64,000 nucleotides of DNA from Chelativorans petroleitrophicus (GCF_025398195.1 NZ_JAODNV010000014.1:1-64000); one strand, 5' to 3'; counted from the first letter of the stretch, positions 28,547 to 37,682 are shown. Program-made: numbers and translations. The notes: generated from the sequence alone by a model not told the origin.

Positions 28547-28570
28547 TGTCTACTCCTTGATTGGGACCGT

Positions 28571-29395
28571 TCATTTTACCGCGCCGATCGCCAGGCCACG
28601 CACCAGATAGCGCTGGAGCCAGGCGAAGACGATGGCGACGGGAATCGTGGCCACGAATGTGGCTGCCATCACGTGATGCCACTCGACCGTATAGCGCCCC
28701 GCCACCAGAGAGAAAATCTGGATCGGCAGCGTGTAGCTCTCCTGCCGGCGCAGCATGGTGAGCGCAATCACGAACTCGTTCCAGGAATTGATGAAGGCAA
28801 AAATGGCCGTGACCGTGATCGCAGGCAGGGCCAATGGCAGGAACACGCGGATGAGCGCCTTCCATGCGCTTGCGCCTTCCACCCAGGCAGCCTCCTCCAG
28901 ATCGCGCGGTATGGTGGCGAAATAGCTCTGAAGCATCAGAACGGTGAAGGCCACGGCAAAGGCGCCGTAGACGAAGACGACCGAATTGACGTTGTCGAGC
29001 AGGCCGAGCCACACGACGAGGCGGAACAGCCCGATGACAAGCACCATGGGCGAGAGCATCTGCGAAACAAGCAGAAACTGCCGGAAGAAACCCTGCCCCG
29101 CGAACCGGTACCTGTTCAAGGCATAGGCGGCCGGTATGGAGACGACCAGCGCCAGCAGGGTGGACAGCACGGCCACATAGACCGAGTTCCAGAGCGCCGG
29201 TCCGAAATTGGTGACCGACCACATGTCGATGAAATTCTGCCAGGCGATCCGGCTCGGCCACCAGGTCGGCCGCAGCACCTCCTGCTGCGGCTTGATCGCG
29301 GTGATGAACATGACCGCGAAGGGAAAGAGGATGAGCACGATGAGCGGCGAAAGCACCGCCCAGGCCACGATCGTCCGCTTCAGCTTCGCGCTCAT
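28571..29395 (-). CDS. carbohydrate ABC importer permease (MalG type)
   Basis: A 274-residue inner-membrane protein with about six transmembrane helices. The first is in [21 protein letters not shown]. The cytoplasmic EAA loop ([27 protein letters not shown]) docks with the ATPase. It belongs to the carbohydrate uptake 1 (CUT1) permease class. Its start overlaps the end of the partner permease gene by four bases (ATGA). With the partner, the binding protein and the ATPase encoded across the divergent promoter, it makes a complete importer. Confidence 0.93.
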   Translation of the reverse strand: MSAKLKRTIVAWAVLSPLIVLILFPFAVMFITAIKPQQEVLRPTWWPSRIAWQNFIDMWSVTNFGPALWNSVYVAVLSTLLALVVSIPAAYALNRYRFAGQGFFRQFLLVSQMLSPMVLVIGLFRLVVWLGLLDNVNSVVFVYGAFAVAFTVLMLQSYFATIPRDLEEAAWVEGASAWKALIRVFLPLALPAITVTAIFAFINSWNEFVIALTMLRRQESYTLPIQIFSLVAGRYTVEWHHVMAATFVATIPVAIVFAWLQRYLVRGLAIGAVK

Positions 29396-30267
29396 CGCCG
29401 CTCGCTCCGCATCGCCAGCGCCACATAGGCGATGGTGAAGGCCAGCAACAGCGCGAACATCATGATGGACAAGGCTGAAGCCTCTCCGAGCTTCCCGAAT
29501 CTGAATCCGAGCTTGTAGAGGTAAGTTACGAGAATGTCAGTCGAATTCGCGGGGCCGCCCTGCGTCGTCGCCCAGATGATGGGAAACGAGTTGAAGACAT
29601 AGATCATGTTGAGCACGAGGGCGATGTTGAGAAAGGGCCGCATGAGCGGCAGGGTGATGCGGCGGAAGGTCTGCCAGCGATTGGCGCCCTCGAGCCGCGC
29701 GGCCTCGTAAAGATCGTCGGGAATGGAGGAAAGCCCGCCGAGAAAGATCGTCGTGGTGAAGGGAATGGTCACCAGAATGCCGATCAGGATCTGCATTGGA
29801 AAGGCGGTGGAGGCGCGCGCAAGCCACTGGATGTTGGTATCGATCAGGCCGAGGGCCCGCAGGCCGGAGTTCAGCATGCCGCTTTCGCCGTTGAGAGCCC
29901 AGCGCCAGACGATCGCCGTCATGGTGAGCGACACGGCCCAGGGCAGCATGACGATGACGCGGGCGATCGAGCGGCCGTAAAAATCCTCGTTGAGCACGAG
30001 CGCCACCGGCACCGACACGATCAGCGCACCGAAGACGATGCCGAAGGTCCAGATGAAGGTGCGCCACAACGCGCCCAGAAACTCGCGGTCGGTGAACACC
30101 GCGACATAGTTGTCGAAGCCCGCAAAACCCCGGAGCTGGCCGAAACGGTTGACCTCGCTGAGCGAGATGACGCCGAGCTGGTAAAGCGGCCACAGGATGA
30201 TGAAGGCGGCGAGCAGAAAGCCCGGCAGGACCAGGAGATAGGGATTGGTAACCGGCGATCGCGTCAT
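29392..30267 (-). CDS. carbohydrate ABC importer permease (MalF type)
   Basis: A 291-residue inner-membrane permease of the CUT1 class. It has a first helix in [20 protein letters not shown] and the EAA loop segment [20 protein letters not shown] before the last helices. It partners with the MalG-type permease, whose gene overlaps its 3' end by four bases. It is separated from the binding-protein gene by 138 bases that contain a strong hairpin, a common arrangement that lets the binding protein be made in excess. Confidence 0.93.
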   Translation of the reverse strand: MTRSPVTNPYLLVLPGFLLAAFIILWPLYQLGVISLSEVNRFGQLRGFAGFDNYVAVFTDREFLGALWRTFIWTFGIVFGALIVSVPVALVLNEDFYGRSIARVIVMLPWAVSLTMTAIVWRWALNGESGMLNSGLRALGLIDTNIQWLARASTAFPMQILIGILVTIPFTTTIFLGGLSSIPDDLYEAARLEGANRWQTFRRITLPLMRPFLNIALVLNMIYVFNSFPIIWATTQGGPANSTDILVTYLYKLGFRFGKLGEASALSIMMFALLLAFTIAYVALAMRSERR

Positions 30268-30368
30268 GATGAGAAGCGCGGCCCCTTGAAGCCTCTGCGT
30301 GGTCGCACCCCTCCCTCCCCCTTTCCGAGCCTGGTTTGGTGAGGGGTCTTTTACTCTTGGCTCGTTAC

Positions 30369-30397
30369 CGGCGGGCGCGATATCACCGCGCCCGCCG
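30369..30397 (-). other. intercistronic stem-loop after the binding-protein gene
   Basis: CGGCGGGCGCG at 30369-30379 pairs perfectly with CGCGCCCGCCG at 30387-30397 (11 base pairs, 7-base loop). It lies 9 bases past the binding-protein stop and ahead of the permease genes. Such hairpins in importer operons (malE-malF is the classic case) protect the upstream message from 3' exonucleases, so the binding protein outnumbers the permeases. Confidence 0.6.
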
Positions 30398-30405
30398 TGA
30401 CCGGA

Positions 30406-31638
30406 CTATTGGCCGAGAATGCCGTTGATTTCCTCGGCGGCGGCGTCAAGCGCCTCCTTCGGCTCTGCATCGCCCAGATAGATGGTCTGCACGGCGTTGG
30501 ACGTGATCTCGGCGATCTCCTCCCAGCCGGGAATGACCGGCGCGAACCGCGCTTCCGGCAGCAGCGCGGTGAACTCCTTGAGGTCTTCATTCTCCGCGAA
30601 TTCGGGCATCGCCGCCACTTCCTTGTTGACCGGCAGGAAGCCTTCCCCGGAGGTGAACTCCTTACGCCATTCCGTGGTGAAGATCATGTCGAGGAAGGAC
30701 CAGGCAAGCTCCTTGTTTTCGGAGTTCTCGAACATGATGATGGAGTCGGTCACGCCATAGGTGCCGCGCTCGCCGCCCGGCCCGGCGGGAATGGCGGCCA
30801 CGCCGTAGTTCAGGTCGGGCGCCTCCTCCTTGATCTGACTCGAAAGGAAGGGCGCGGTGATCATCATGCCCACCTTGCCCTGCTTGAACAGGTTCTGCAC
30901 GTCCTCGCGGTTGTAGGAGGTGACGCCCGGCTGCGTGGCGCCCTCATCGATAAGCGACTTGTAGAGAGCGGCCGCCTGGTAGCCCGCCTCCGTATCGAGG
31001 CCGGAGGTACCGTCCTCCTCCACAAGGTCGCCGCCATAGGCCCAGAAGGCATAGTAGAAATAGACGTCGGTCTCGATTTCCTTGCCCTGCATGCCGAAGC
31101 CGGCAATGTCGTCGCCCAGCGCGCTGATCTTCTTTGCGGCTTCTGCCAGTTCCTCCCAGGTGTCGGGCACCGTCTCCACGCCAGCCTGCTCGAACAGATC
31201 CTTGTTGTAGTACATGGCGCGCGCGGAGGCCGCGATGGGCAGGCCATAGGTCTTTCCTTCCAGAACCGAGGGTTCGAGGAAGACGGGGAAGAAGCGCGCC
31301 TTGAACTCGTCGGTCATGTACTCGTCAAGCGGCGCGGCGATGCCCTGGTCCACGAAATCGATCAGCCAACGCGTGCCGATGATCGACAAATCCGCGTTCG
31401 CGCCGCCGGAAATGTCCGTGGTCAGCTTCTGCAGAAGCACGTCCCACGGCACTACCTCGATCTGCACGTCCACACCCGGATTGGCTGCCTCGAATTCAGT
31501 AGCCGCCTTCTCGAAATATGGACCGGTCTTCGAGCTGTATTCCGCGACCGTCACGCGCAGCGTCTGCGCCTGCGAAAGGGCGGTCGCAGACAGCAACGCG
31601 GCCAGAGTGGCTGCGGCCTTGAACCAATGCTTCCTCAT
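30406..31638 (-). CDS. ABC importer sugar-binding protein (family 1)
   Basis: A 410-residue periplasmic binding protein. A Sec signal peptide covers about residues 1-25 (RKHWFKAAATLAALL, cleavage after SQA). The mature part is of the extracellular solute-binding family 1 type, with FEAANPGVDVQIEVVPWD, GGANADLSIIGTRW and YGLPIAASARAMYYNKDLF. It captures the substrate for the MalF/MalG-type permeases downstream. AGGAGGAG lies ahead of the ATG. It is the first gene of its operon and diverges from the SDR gene across 170 bases. Confidence 0.93.
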   Translation of the reverse strand: MRKHWFKAAATLAALLSATALSQAQTLRVTVAEYSSKTGPYFEKAATEFEAANPGVDVQIEVVPWDVLLQKLTTDISGGANADLSIIGTRWLIDFVDQGIAAPLDEYMTDEFKARFFPVFLEPSVLEGKTYGLPIAASARAMYYNKDLFEQAGVETVPDTWEELAEAAKKISALGDDIAGFGMQGKEIETDVYFYYAFWAYGGDLVEEDGTSGLDTEAGYQAAALYKSLIDEGATQPGVTSYNREDVQNLFKQGKVGMMITAPFLSSQIKEEAPDLNYGVAAIPAGPGGERGTYGVTDSIIMFENSENKELAWSFLDMIFTTEWRKEFTSGEGFLPVNKEVAAMPEFAENEDLKEFTALLPEARFAPVIPGWEEIAEITSNAVQTIYLGDAEPKEALDAAAEEINGILGQ

Positions 31639-31719
31639 GATGCTCTCCTCCTAATATGTTCTGGCGGCACCGCACCGATGGGCGAGGGCTGCTGAGCGTA
31701 ACTTTTTTACAGAAACTGG

Positions 31720-31738
31720 CGAAAAGCAAGCTTTTTCG
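31720..31738. promoter_or_regulatory. palindromic operator candidate in the divergent promoter region
   Basis: CGAAAAGCAAGCTTTTTCG is an inverted repeat (CGAAAA and TTTTCG around GCAAGC, with one extra T in the right arm). It lies in the AT-rich 170-base region between the divergent binding-protein and SDR genes. The adjacent RpiR regulator is the obvious candidate to bind it and control both directions. Binding is inferred. Confidence 0.45.
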
Positions 31739-31808
31739 GATTTTCATGTTGCTAAATTACGAGTTATTCGCTTCTCTGAGGGTGCAGGAGCAGCGGGATG
31801 AGGAATTC

Positions 31809-32567
31809 ATGATCGACTTCGAAAGGCGCAGGGTGGTCATCACGGGTGCCGCGGGCGGCATCGGGCAGGCGATGGTGGAGACCTTCGCCCGCTGCGGAGC
31901 CGCTGTGGTGGCATGCGATCTGGAGGGAACCGACCTTTCCTCTCCGGATATCGCCGAAGCGCACCGCTTCGATCTGCTCGACGATGATGCCGTGCTTCAG
32001 GCCGCCCGGGCGATTGCGGCTGCCGGGCCGCTTGCGGCTGTCATTTCCAATGCGGGCTGGACGCGGGCTGAAACGCTGGATCACGTGACGCCGGAAGCGC
32101 TGTCGCGCGAACTTGACCTGAACCTGCGCAGCGCCGCCGTCCTCTCTAAGGCGCTGCTGCCGGCCATGCGCGGGCAGGACAAGGGCGCCGCCTTCGTCTT
32201 CATATCATCCGTCAATGCGCTCGCCCATTTCGGCAATCCGGCCTATGCGGCGGCGAAGGCCGGGCTGAACGCCTGGATGCGCGCGCTTGCCGTCGAGGAA
32301 GCGCGGAATGGCATCCGCGCTAATGCGATCGCGCCGGGCTCGGTTCGCACACCCGCCTGGGATCATCGCCTGGAGCGCGAGCCTCAGATTGCCGAGAATG
32401 TCGCCCGGCTCTATCCGCTCGGGCGGCTTGTGGAGCCGCAGGAGGTCGCCCGCGCGGCGGCGTTTCTCGCCTCCCCCGCCGCGAGCGGCATCACGGGCGT
32501 CACGCTCCCGGTCGACGGCGGCATTCTTTCCGGCAACCTGCCCTTCCTCGAACAGATCGCGCGCTAG
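31809..32567 (+). CDS. short-chain dehydrogenase/reductase (SDR)
   Basis: A 252-residue classical SDR. The cofactor motif TGAAGGIG is at about residues 13-20, followed by NAG in VISNAGW. The catalytic Ser is in FISSVNALAHFG and the YxxxK pair in PAYAAAKAGL. The Asp after the second beta strand (ACDLEG) suggests NAD over NADP. It ends in the usual GVTLPVDGG segment. It is the first gene of the plus-strand operon (SDR, ATPase, RpiR, NTF2-like), divergent from the importer, and likely oxidises the imported compound. GAGGA lies 5 bases before the ATG at 31809. Confidence 0.9.
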   Translation: MIDFERRRVVITGAAGGIGQAMVETFARCGAAVVACDLEGTDLSSPDIAEAHRFDLLDDDAVLQAARAIAAAGPLAAVISNAGWTRAETLDHVTPEALSRELDLNLRSAAVLSKALLPAMRGQDKGAAFVFISSVNALAHFGNPAYAAAKAGLNAWMRALAVEEARNGIRANAIAPGSVRTPAWDHRLEREPQIAENVARLYPLGRLVEPQEVARAAAFLASPAASGITGVTLPVDGGILSGNLPFLEQIAR

Positions 32568-32581
32568 TCCAGGAGGTTTCG

Positions 32582-33637
32582 ATGGCGGAGTTGGAGCTGG
32601 TCGGCATCACGAAGCGGTTCGGCGCCGTAACGGTGGTCAAGGACCTGTCGCTGTCGATCGCCAATGGAGAATTCGTCGTGCTCGTTGGGCCTTCCGGCTG
32701 CGGCAAATCCACCCTGCTGCGCATGATCGCCGGGCTCGAGGAGATCACCGAGGGCGACCTGATCATCGGCGGCACGCGGGCCAACGACATCCCTCCGCAG
32801 AAGCGCGACATCTCCATGGTGTTCCAGTCCTATGCCCTCTTTCCGCACATGACCGTGCGCGAGAACATCAGCTTCGGCCCGGAGGTGCGCGGAGAGGACA
32901 AGGCGGAGACCGAGCGTCGGATCCGCAGGGCCTCGGAAATCCTGAACCTGAGCGAATATCTCGACCGCCGTCCGGCGCAGCTTTCCGGCGGACAGCGCCA
33001 GCGCGTGGCGATGGGCAGGGCGATCGTGCGCGATCCCAAAGTGTTTCTGTTCGACGAACCGCTGTCGAACCTCGATGCCAAGCTGCGCGGCGAAATGCGC
33101 ACCGAGATCAAGGCCCTGCACCAGAAGCTGGGCACCACCATCGTCTATGTCACGCACGACCAGATCGAAGCCATGACCATGGCCGACCGCATCGTCGTCA
33201 TGAATGGCGGGCGCATCGAGCAGGTGGGCACGCCGCTCGAGCTTTACGACCGGCCGGGCAACCGCTTCGTGGCAAGCTTCATCGGTTCCCCGGCCATGAG
33301 CTTTCTCGACGCCCGGCTTGACGGCGGCGCGGCTGTGCTTTCCGACGGCGCGCGGCTTCCAGTGGCGCCGGGCACCAGGGCGGACGGCCCCGTCACCCTC
33401 GGCATTCGCCCGGAATGCTACCGCCGCGATCCCGAGGGTCCGCTTGCCCTCTCTGTCGAGGTGGTCGAGCCGACCGGGCCGGAAATCCACGTCTTCGGCC
33501 GTATCGCCGATGCGGAGGTGCGCGTGATCTTCCGCGATCGCGTGCTGCCCGCACCCGGCGAGGAAATACGGCTTTCGGTGCCGGTCGAGGACGTGCACCT
33601 GTTTGCGCCGGACACCGGCGAGAGACTGGGGCCATGA
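32582..33637 (+). CDS. carbohydrate ABC importer ATPase (UgpC/MsmK type)
   Basis: A 351-residue ATPase. It has Walker [10 protein letters not shown], signature [15 protein letters not shown], Walker [16 protein letters not shown] and a C-terminal TOBE/OB domain (about 240-350), as in MalK and UgpC. It powers the permeases of the divergent operon, because no other ATPase lies near them. It follows the SDR gene by 14 bases, with AGGAGG before its ATG, and its stop overlaps the RpiR start (ATGA). Confidence 0.94.
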   Translation: MAELELVGITKRFGAVTVVKDLSLSIANGEFVVLVGPSGCGKSTLLRMIAGLEEITEGDLIIGGTRANDIPPQKRDISMVFQSYALFPHMTVRENISFGPEVRGEDKAETERRIRRASEILNLSEYLDRRPAQLSGGQRQRVAMGRAIVRDPKVFLFDEPLSNLDAKLRGEMRTEIKALHQKLGTTIVYVTHDQIEAMTMADRIVVMNGGRIEQVGTPLELYDRPGNRFVASFIGSPAMSFLDARLDGGAAVLSDGARLPVAPGTRADGPVTLGIRPECYRRDPEGPLALSVEVVEPTGPEIHVFGRIADAEVRVIFRDRVLPAPGEEIRLSVPVEDVHLFAPDTGERLGP

Positions 33638-34560
33638 GCACCGCCCGCCGCAGCAGGAAGGCTCCCCGCGCTTACGAGCGCACGATGGACATCATCGCCC
33701 GCCTGCAGCATCGCCTGAAGCACGGGCGGGAGGCGGAGCGGCGCCTTGTGGAGTGCATCCTTGCCGACCTGCATTTCGCTGCTCATGCACCCATTGCGCA
33801 AATTGCTGAGCGCGCCGGCGTGAGCGAGCCGACCATTACGCGGCTTGCCCGCGCTCTCGGCTTTCCGGGCACGCGCGACATGCGCTTTCACCTGGCGCAG
33901 GCTCTGGCAATCGGCGGCGCCTATCTCAGGGCGCCGGCAGCCGTGACGGCGGACCTGCCGCCCTCCGGGCAGATCATCGCCAAGATCGCCAGCGGGGCGC
34001 ATGCCGCCCTCGACCTGATGACGACAGCGCTTGGCGAGGTGGATGTGGAATCCATGGCGCGGGACATCAGCCGCGCCAGCCAGATCCTGGTCTATGGCAC
34101 GGGCGGGTCATCCTCCATGGCGGCGGTCGAGCTTCAGAACCGGCTCTTCCGCTTAGGTTTACATGTGACTGCCCATACGGACCCGCAACTGCAGCGCATG
34201 AGCGCGTCCGTCCTCGGCCCGGGCTCGCTCGTCATCGGCTTTTCCATTTCGGGCCAGGCCTCTTCCGTGCTCGACGCGGTGACAATCGCGCGCCAATACG
34301 GCGCTGGCGCGCTCGTCGTCACGCGTGCGGGCTCTCCGCTTGCTGCCCTTGGAGACGCGGTCCTACCTCTCACCTTCAAGGAGGACACGAACCTCTACAA
34401 GCCCTCCTCGATACGCTACGCGCTGCTCGCTGCCGTCGACATCCTTGCGCTCGCCACGGCCGAAGCGATCGGACCGGCCGTGCTCGAGCCGCTCAGGCGC
34501 GTGCGCCACAGCCTGGCAAGCCAGAACATCCGCGACCCTAGCCTGCCCATCGGAGACTGA
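33634..34560 (+). CDS. RpiR/MurR-family transcriptional regulator
   Basis: A 308-residue regulator. The N-terminal RpiR helix-turn-helix domain contains IAQIAERAGVSEPTITRLAR. A SIS domain for sugar-phosphate-like effectors starts at about residue 130 (QILVYGTGGSSSMAAVELQNR and GFSISGQASSVLDAV). It probably senses an intermediate of the pathway and acts on the divergent promoter, where a palindrome lies at 31720-31738. No sugar kinase is encoded nearby, so the true effector is open. Its ATG overlaps the ATPase stop; an upstream extension of the frame is not used. Confidence 0.9.
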   Translation: MSTARRSRKAPRAYERTMDIIARLQHRLKHGREAERRLVECILADLHFAAHAPIAQIAERAGVSEPTITRLARALGFPGTRDMRFHLAQALAIGGAYLRAPAAVTADLPPSGQIIAKIASGAHAALDLMTTALGEVDVESMARDISRASQILVYGTGGSSSMAAVELQNRLFRLGLHVTAHTDPQLQRMSASVLGPGSLVIGFSISGQASSVLDAVTIARQYGAGALVVTRAGSPLAALGDAVLPLTFKEDTNLYKPSSIRYALLAAVDILALATAEAIGPAVLEPLRRVRHSLASQNIRDPSLPIGD

Positions 34561-34593
34561 GGCCGCATCCCGCACCAACCGGAGAGTTGAGGA

Positions 34594-35079
34594 ATGATCT
34601 ACGACAAGAACCCGTTTCCCGAAGGCGATCCCGACCGGCACTTCCTGTGGGAGATGCTGGTGCGGCGCGACATCGATGCCTTCCTGGCGCAGGACTGGTC
34701 CATGGTGGAGGACGATTTCGCCGCGGACCGGTTCTTCGGTATGCACGCCCACTTCCTGAATGATGCCGATTCCTGGCGGCTGCAGTTTCCAAGGCTGGAG
34801 ATTTACCGCGACGAGTGGCTTCGTCAGGCGGCCGAGACGGCGAAGACCGAATATGCCGAGCCTCTGCGTGACGCCCTCTTCCGCATCACCAACATGCGCG
34901 ACATCGACGTGGACGGCGACCGCGCGGTGCTGCACAAAAAGTTCAACGGCACGGTTTTGAGGGCCGACGGAACCGTGGACCGTCTCAACTGGCAGACGCT
35001 CTATTTCTGCGCGCGGCTTGACGGCCGCTGGAAGATCACAGGCTTCGTGGGCTACATGCCCCACCCGCTCGGGCGCTGA
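34594..35079 (+). CDS. NTF2-like/SnoaL-like protein of unknown function
   Basis: A 161-residue protein with the look of an NTF2-like cone fold: N-terminal helices with LVRRDIDAFLAQDWSMVEDDF, then a beta-rich half ending in FCARLDGRWKITGFVGYMP. No catalytic residues can be named. It is the fourth gene of the SDR-ATPase-RpiR operon, 33 bases after the regulator, with GAGGA before the ATG. It is therefore likely to act in the same catabolic pathway, perhaps as an isomerase or dehydratase. I do not recognise a characterised homologue. Confidence 0.6.
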   Translation: MIYDKNPFPEGDPDRHFLWEMLVRRDIDAFLAQDWSMVEDDFAADRFFGMHAHFLNDADSWRLQFPRLEIYRDEWLRQAAETAKTEYAEPLRDALFRITNMRDIDVDGDRAVLHKKFNGTVLRADGTVDRLNWQTLYFCARLDGRWKITGFVGYMPHPLGR

Positions 35080-35183
35080 GTTTCCCGATAGCCCTCGTGC
35101 ATCCAGCAGACGCCAGTTGCCCGCTCCCCGGCTTCTCGCCGGGAGCGGGCCTGACACTCATGCCCACAGCCTTCCCCGTGAGA

Positions 35184-35630
35184 TCATGCCGCCATCGCCG
35201 GAAGAGCGCCGATCTGAGACAGCAGCATCATCTCGTTGATGTGCAGCCACGTCTCCGCGATCAGGCCGTTCTCCATTCGGTAAAGCACCATACCGTTGAA
35301 AGTGATGCGCCGGCCATCGGCCTTCATGCCGGCGAAGTCCCCGCTGTGAGTTGCCTGGATTTCCCAGCGGGCCGCCACATAGCGCTCATCCGCAACGAGA
35401 GCATGGATTTTCCACTCCATGCCGGAGAATGACCGGCGAAAAGTGCGGAAGAAGTCTTTGTAGCTTTCACGGTCTTTAATCGTGAAACCCGGAAAGCCGC
35501 GGCACACGATGTTATCGCAGACCGTTTGGAGGCGTTCGCGAATTTTCTCGCTTCCGTCGCAAACGATCTTTCGGCGCGTTTCGGCGCAACCGGCAAGGCC
35601 CGCGAAAGAGTGGAGGCGACGATCGGTCAT
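35184..35630 (-). pseudogene. SnoaL-like ester-cyclase-type protein, N-terminus probably lost
   Basis: The C-terminal 110 residues or so of this 148-codon frame match a SnoaL/NTF2-like protein (VCRGFPGFTIKDRESYKDFF, MEWKIHALVADERYVAARW, LIAETWLHINEMMLLSQIGA). The first 35 codons run antisense to a TetR-like remnant and do not resemble the family's N-terminal helix. The family-like sequence stops abruptly near 35520. I read this as a truncated gene at a deletion junction. A short active protein cannot be excluded. Confidence 0.5.
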
Positions 35631-35741
35631 GCGATCGCATTCTCCACTTGGTCTGACCTCGACGAGAAGAGAAAGTTGACGGACGCAGAAAAAGTCGAAC
35701 TGATCGAACGCTGGCTTCGCGGCGCCTTCGATCCCGACTGA
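35526..35741 (+). pseudogene. TetR-family regulator remnant, C-terminal part
   Basis: About 70 codons with the pattern of a TetR C-terminal domain: LEAFANFLASVANDLSARF, then HAIAFSTWSDL and LTDAEKVELIERWL, ending FDPD. No helix-turn-helix precedes it: upstream the frame runs antisense through the SnoaL-like gene and meets a stop at 35430. The only possible starts are TTG codons. It therefore looks like the 3' remnant of a regulator once divergent from the SnoaL gene. Confidence 0.45.
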
Positions 35742-35768
35742 GACCGCATTTCGCGCGCGACCCGCGCC

Positions 35769-37682
35769 TCAGGTCTGTGAGGCGCCCTGGAGCGAGGCTT
35801 CCAGTTCCGCCTCGGGGATATCATCAAAGGAAGCGTAGTTGAGGTTGTAGAGCCTCGAATAAAGGCCGCCCTGCGCCATCAGTTCGGCGTGCGTGCCCAT
35901 CTCCACCACCTGCCCTGCCTGGAGCACGATGATGCGGTCGGCGCCGCGGATGGTGGCGAGGCGATGGGCAATGACGAGGCCGGTGCGCCCCTGGAGCAGC
36001 CTGACCAGAGCCTTCTGGATCTGCCTTTCGGTGTAGCTGTCGATGTTGGCGGTTGCCTCATCGAGCACGAGGATCTTGGCATCGGCCACCAGCGCCCGGG
36101 CGAAGCTGATGAGCTGTCGCTGGCCGAGGGAGAGATTGCCGCCGCGCTCGCCGAGCTCCGTATCGTAGCCGTCGGGCAGGCTCATGATGAAGTCGTGCGC
36201 GCCTACCGCCTTCGACGCCTCGATCACCTCCTCGCGCGTCGCGTCGGTCTTGTTGTAGCGGATGTTTTCGAAGACCGTTCCGGTAAAGAGGAACGGCTCC
36301 TGCAGGACCATCGCGACCTGCCTGCCAAGCGACTCCTGCGTCAGGTCCCGCACGTCGTGGCCGCCCACCAGAACCTGGCCCTGCTGGACGTCATAGAAGC
36401 GGTGGACGAGCGCCATCGCGGACGACTTGCCCGAACCGGTGGGGCCGACGAGCGCAACCGTCTCACCCGGATTGACGCGGAAGGAGACGTCCTTCAGCAC
36501 CGGATGCCTGGGGTCGTAGCCGAAAACGACATTCCGGAACTCGACGGAGCCGTCCATGTCTGGTGACAACACCTTGGCGTCCGGCTTGTCCTGCACGTCG
36601 ATCTTCACGTCCAGCACGTCCGTCAGCCGCTTGCCCGAGGCCATGGCGCGCTGCATGACCGAGTATTGCAGCGTGAGCGAGCGAATCGGATCGAAGAAGC
36701 GCTGGACGTAGAACAGGAAGGCGACCATCACGCCGATGTCGAGCCGCTCATTCAGGACCATGGAGCCGCCGACGACAATCACCACCGCCATGGCGAGGCC
36801 GGTAAGCGCATCGACGATCGGCACCATGACCTGCGCAAACCGCGCGGCCCTCAGATGGGTCTGAAGGTTGGCAAAGGCCTTGTCGTCGTAGAGCGTGAAG
36901 TTGACCTGCTGGCGGTCCATCGACTGGATGGCGCGCACGCCGTGGATCGCCTCGGCCAATGCGCCGTTGGCGACCGAATTCGTCTCGTGCGCGGCCATGA
37001 AGGCGTTCCTGGCGCGCGGTAGCCAGAAGATGCGCACGATGAAGAGCACGGGCATGACAGAAAGCGTGAGCAGCCCGAGGCGGAAATCGAGCCACAGCAT
37101 GACGAAGACGATGCCGAACAGGAGCGCGATGTCGCCCACCGAGAGCACCGATGTCTCCAGGAACTCCTGCATGGAGTTGACGTCGCCCTGAAGCCGGGAC
37201 ATCAGCCGGCCCACCTCGGTCTTGTCCATGAAGGAGAGCGAGACCTTCTGCAGATGGCCGAACATGGCGCGGCGGATGTCGAAGAGCACGTTCTCCGCCA
37301 TCTTGCCGACCACCGTTTCCTGGACGTAGCTGGCAGCGTAATTGACGATGATCGTCAACAGGAACAAGGCGGCGGACCACATGAGGGCCGACCGGTCGGC
37401 CTGACCCGGCGCGATGCCATGGTCGATGGCATAGCGGATGATGAGAGGGATCAGAAGCTGCGTCCCGGTGAAGATCAGCACCGCCGCGACCGAGATGTAG
37501 ACCTTGGTACGATAGGGCCGCACGAAGCCCCAGATGCGCCTTACGATGTTCTTGTCGAAGGCGCGGCCGAACATCTCCTCTTCGATGCGGTGGGAGCCCA
37601 CCGTGGCGCGCGGCGGGCGGCGCAAGTCCGCGCGCACATCCACGCGTTCCGCCTCGAGCTCCGCTATGTGATCCTGCGCCAT
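35769..37682 (-). CDS. heterodimeric ABC exporter half, canonical ATPase site subunit
   Basis: A 637-residue half transporter. A type IV exporter membrane domain with six helices (about 60-340) is followed by a nucleotide-binding domain. That domain has Walker A GPTGSGKSS, signature variant LSLGQRQ and Walker B ILVLDEATANID with an intact catalytic Glu. The variant signature together with the partner's altered Walker B fits an asymmetric heterodimer of the BmrCD or TM287/288 kind, which exports drugs or lipids. The start codon overlaps the partner's stop by one base (TGATG), so the two are coupled. Confidence 0.9.
   Translation of the reverse strand: MAQDHIAELEAERVDVRADLRRPPRATVGSHRIEEEMFGRAFDKNIVRRIWGFVRPYRTKVYISVAAVLIFTGTQLLIPLIIRYAIDHGIAPGQADRSALMWSAALFLLTIIVNYAASYVQETVVGKMAENVLFDIRRAMFGHLQKVSLSFMDKTEVGRLMSRLQGDVNSMQEFLETSVLSVGDIALLFGIVFVMLWLDFRLGLLTLSVMPVLFIVRIFWLPRARNAFMAAHETNSVANGALAEAIHGVRAIQSMDRQQVNFTLYDDKAFANLQTHLRAARFAQVMVPIVDALTGLAMAVVIVVGGSMVLNERLDIGVMVAFLFYVQRFFDPIRSLTLQYSVMQRAMASGKRLTDVLDVKIDVQDKPDAKVLSPDMDGSVEFRNVVFGYDPRHPVLKDVSFRVNPGETVALVGPTGSGKSSAMALVHRFYDVQQGQVLVGGHDVRDLTQESLGRQVAMVLQEPFLFTGTVFENIRYNKTDATREEVIEASKAVGAHDFIMSLPDGYDTELGERGGNLSLGQRQLISFARALVADAKILVLDEATANIDSYTERQIQKALVRLLQGRTGLVIAHRLATIRGADRIIVLQAGQVVEMGTHAELMAQGGLYSRLYNLNYASFDDIPEAELEASLQGASQT

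Noticed and set aside
28395-29426. 343-codon minus-strand frame overlapping the MalG-type permease and RidA genes
   Set aside because: Arg/Ala/His-rich, in the wrong frame relative to a clear permease with an EAA loop.
33415-33633. N-terminal extension of the RpiR gene
   Set aside because: The extension overlaps the ATPase coding region and is Arg-rich. The ATG at 33634 overlaps the ATPase stop and starts a normal RpiR protein.
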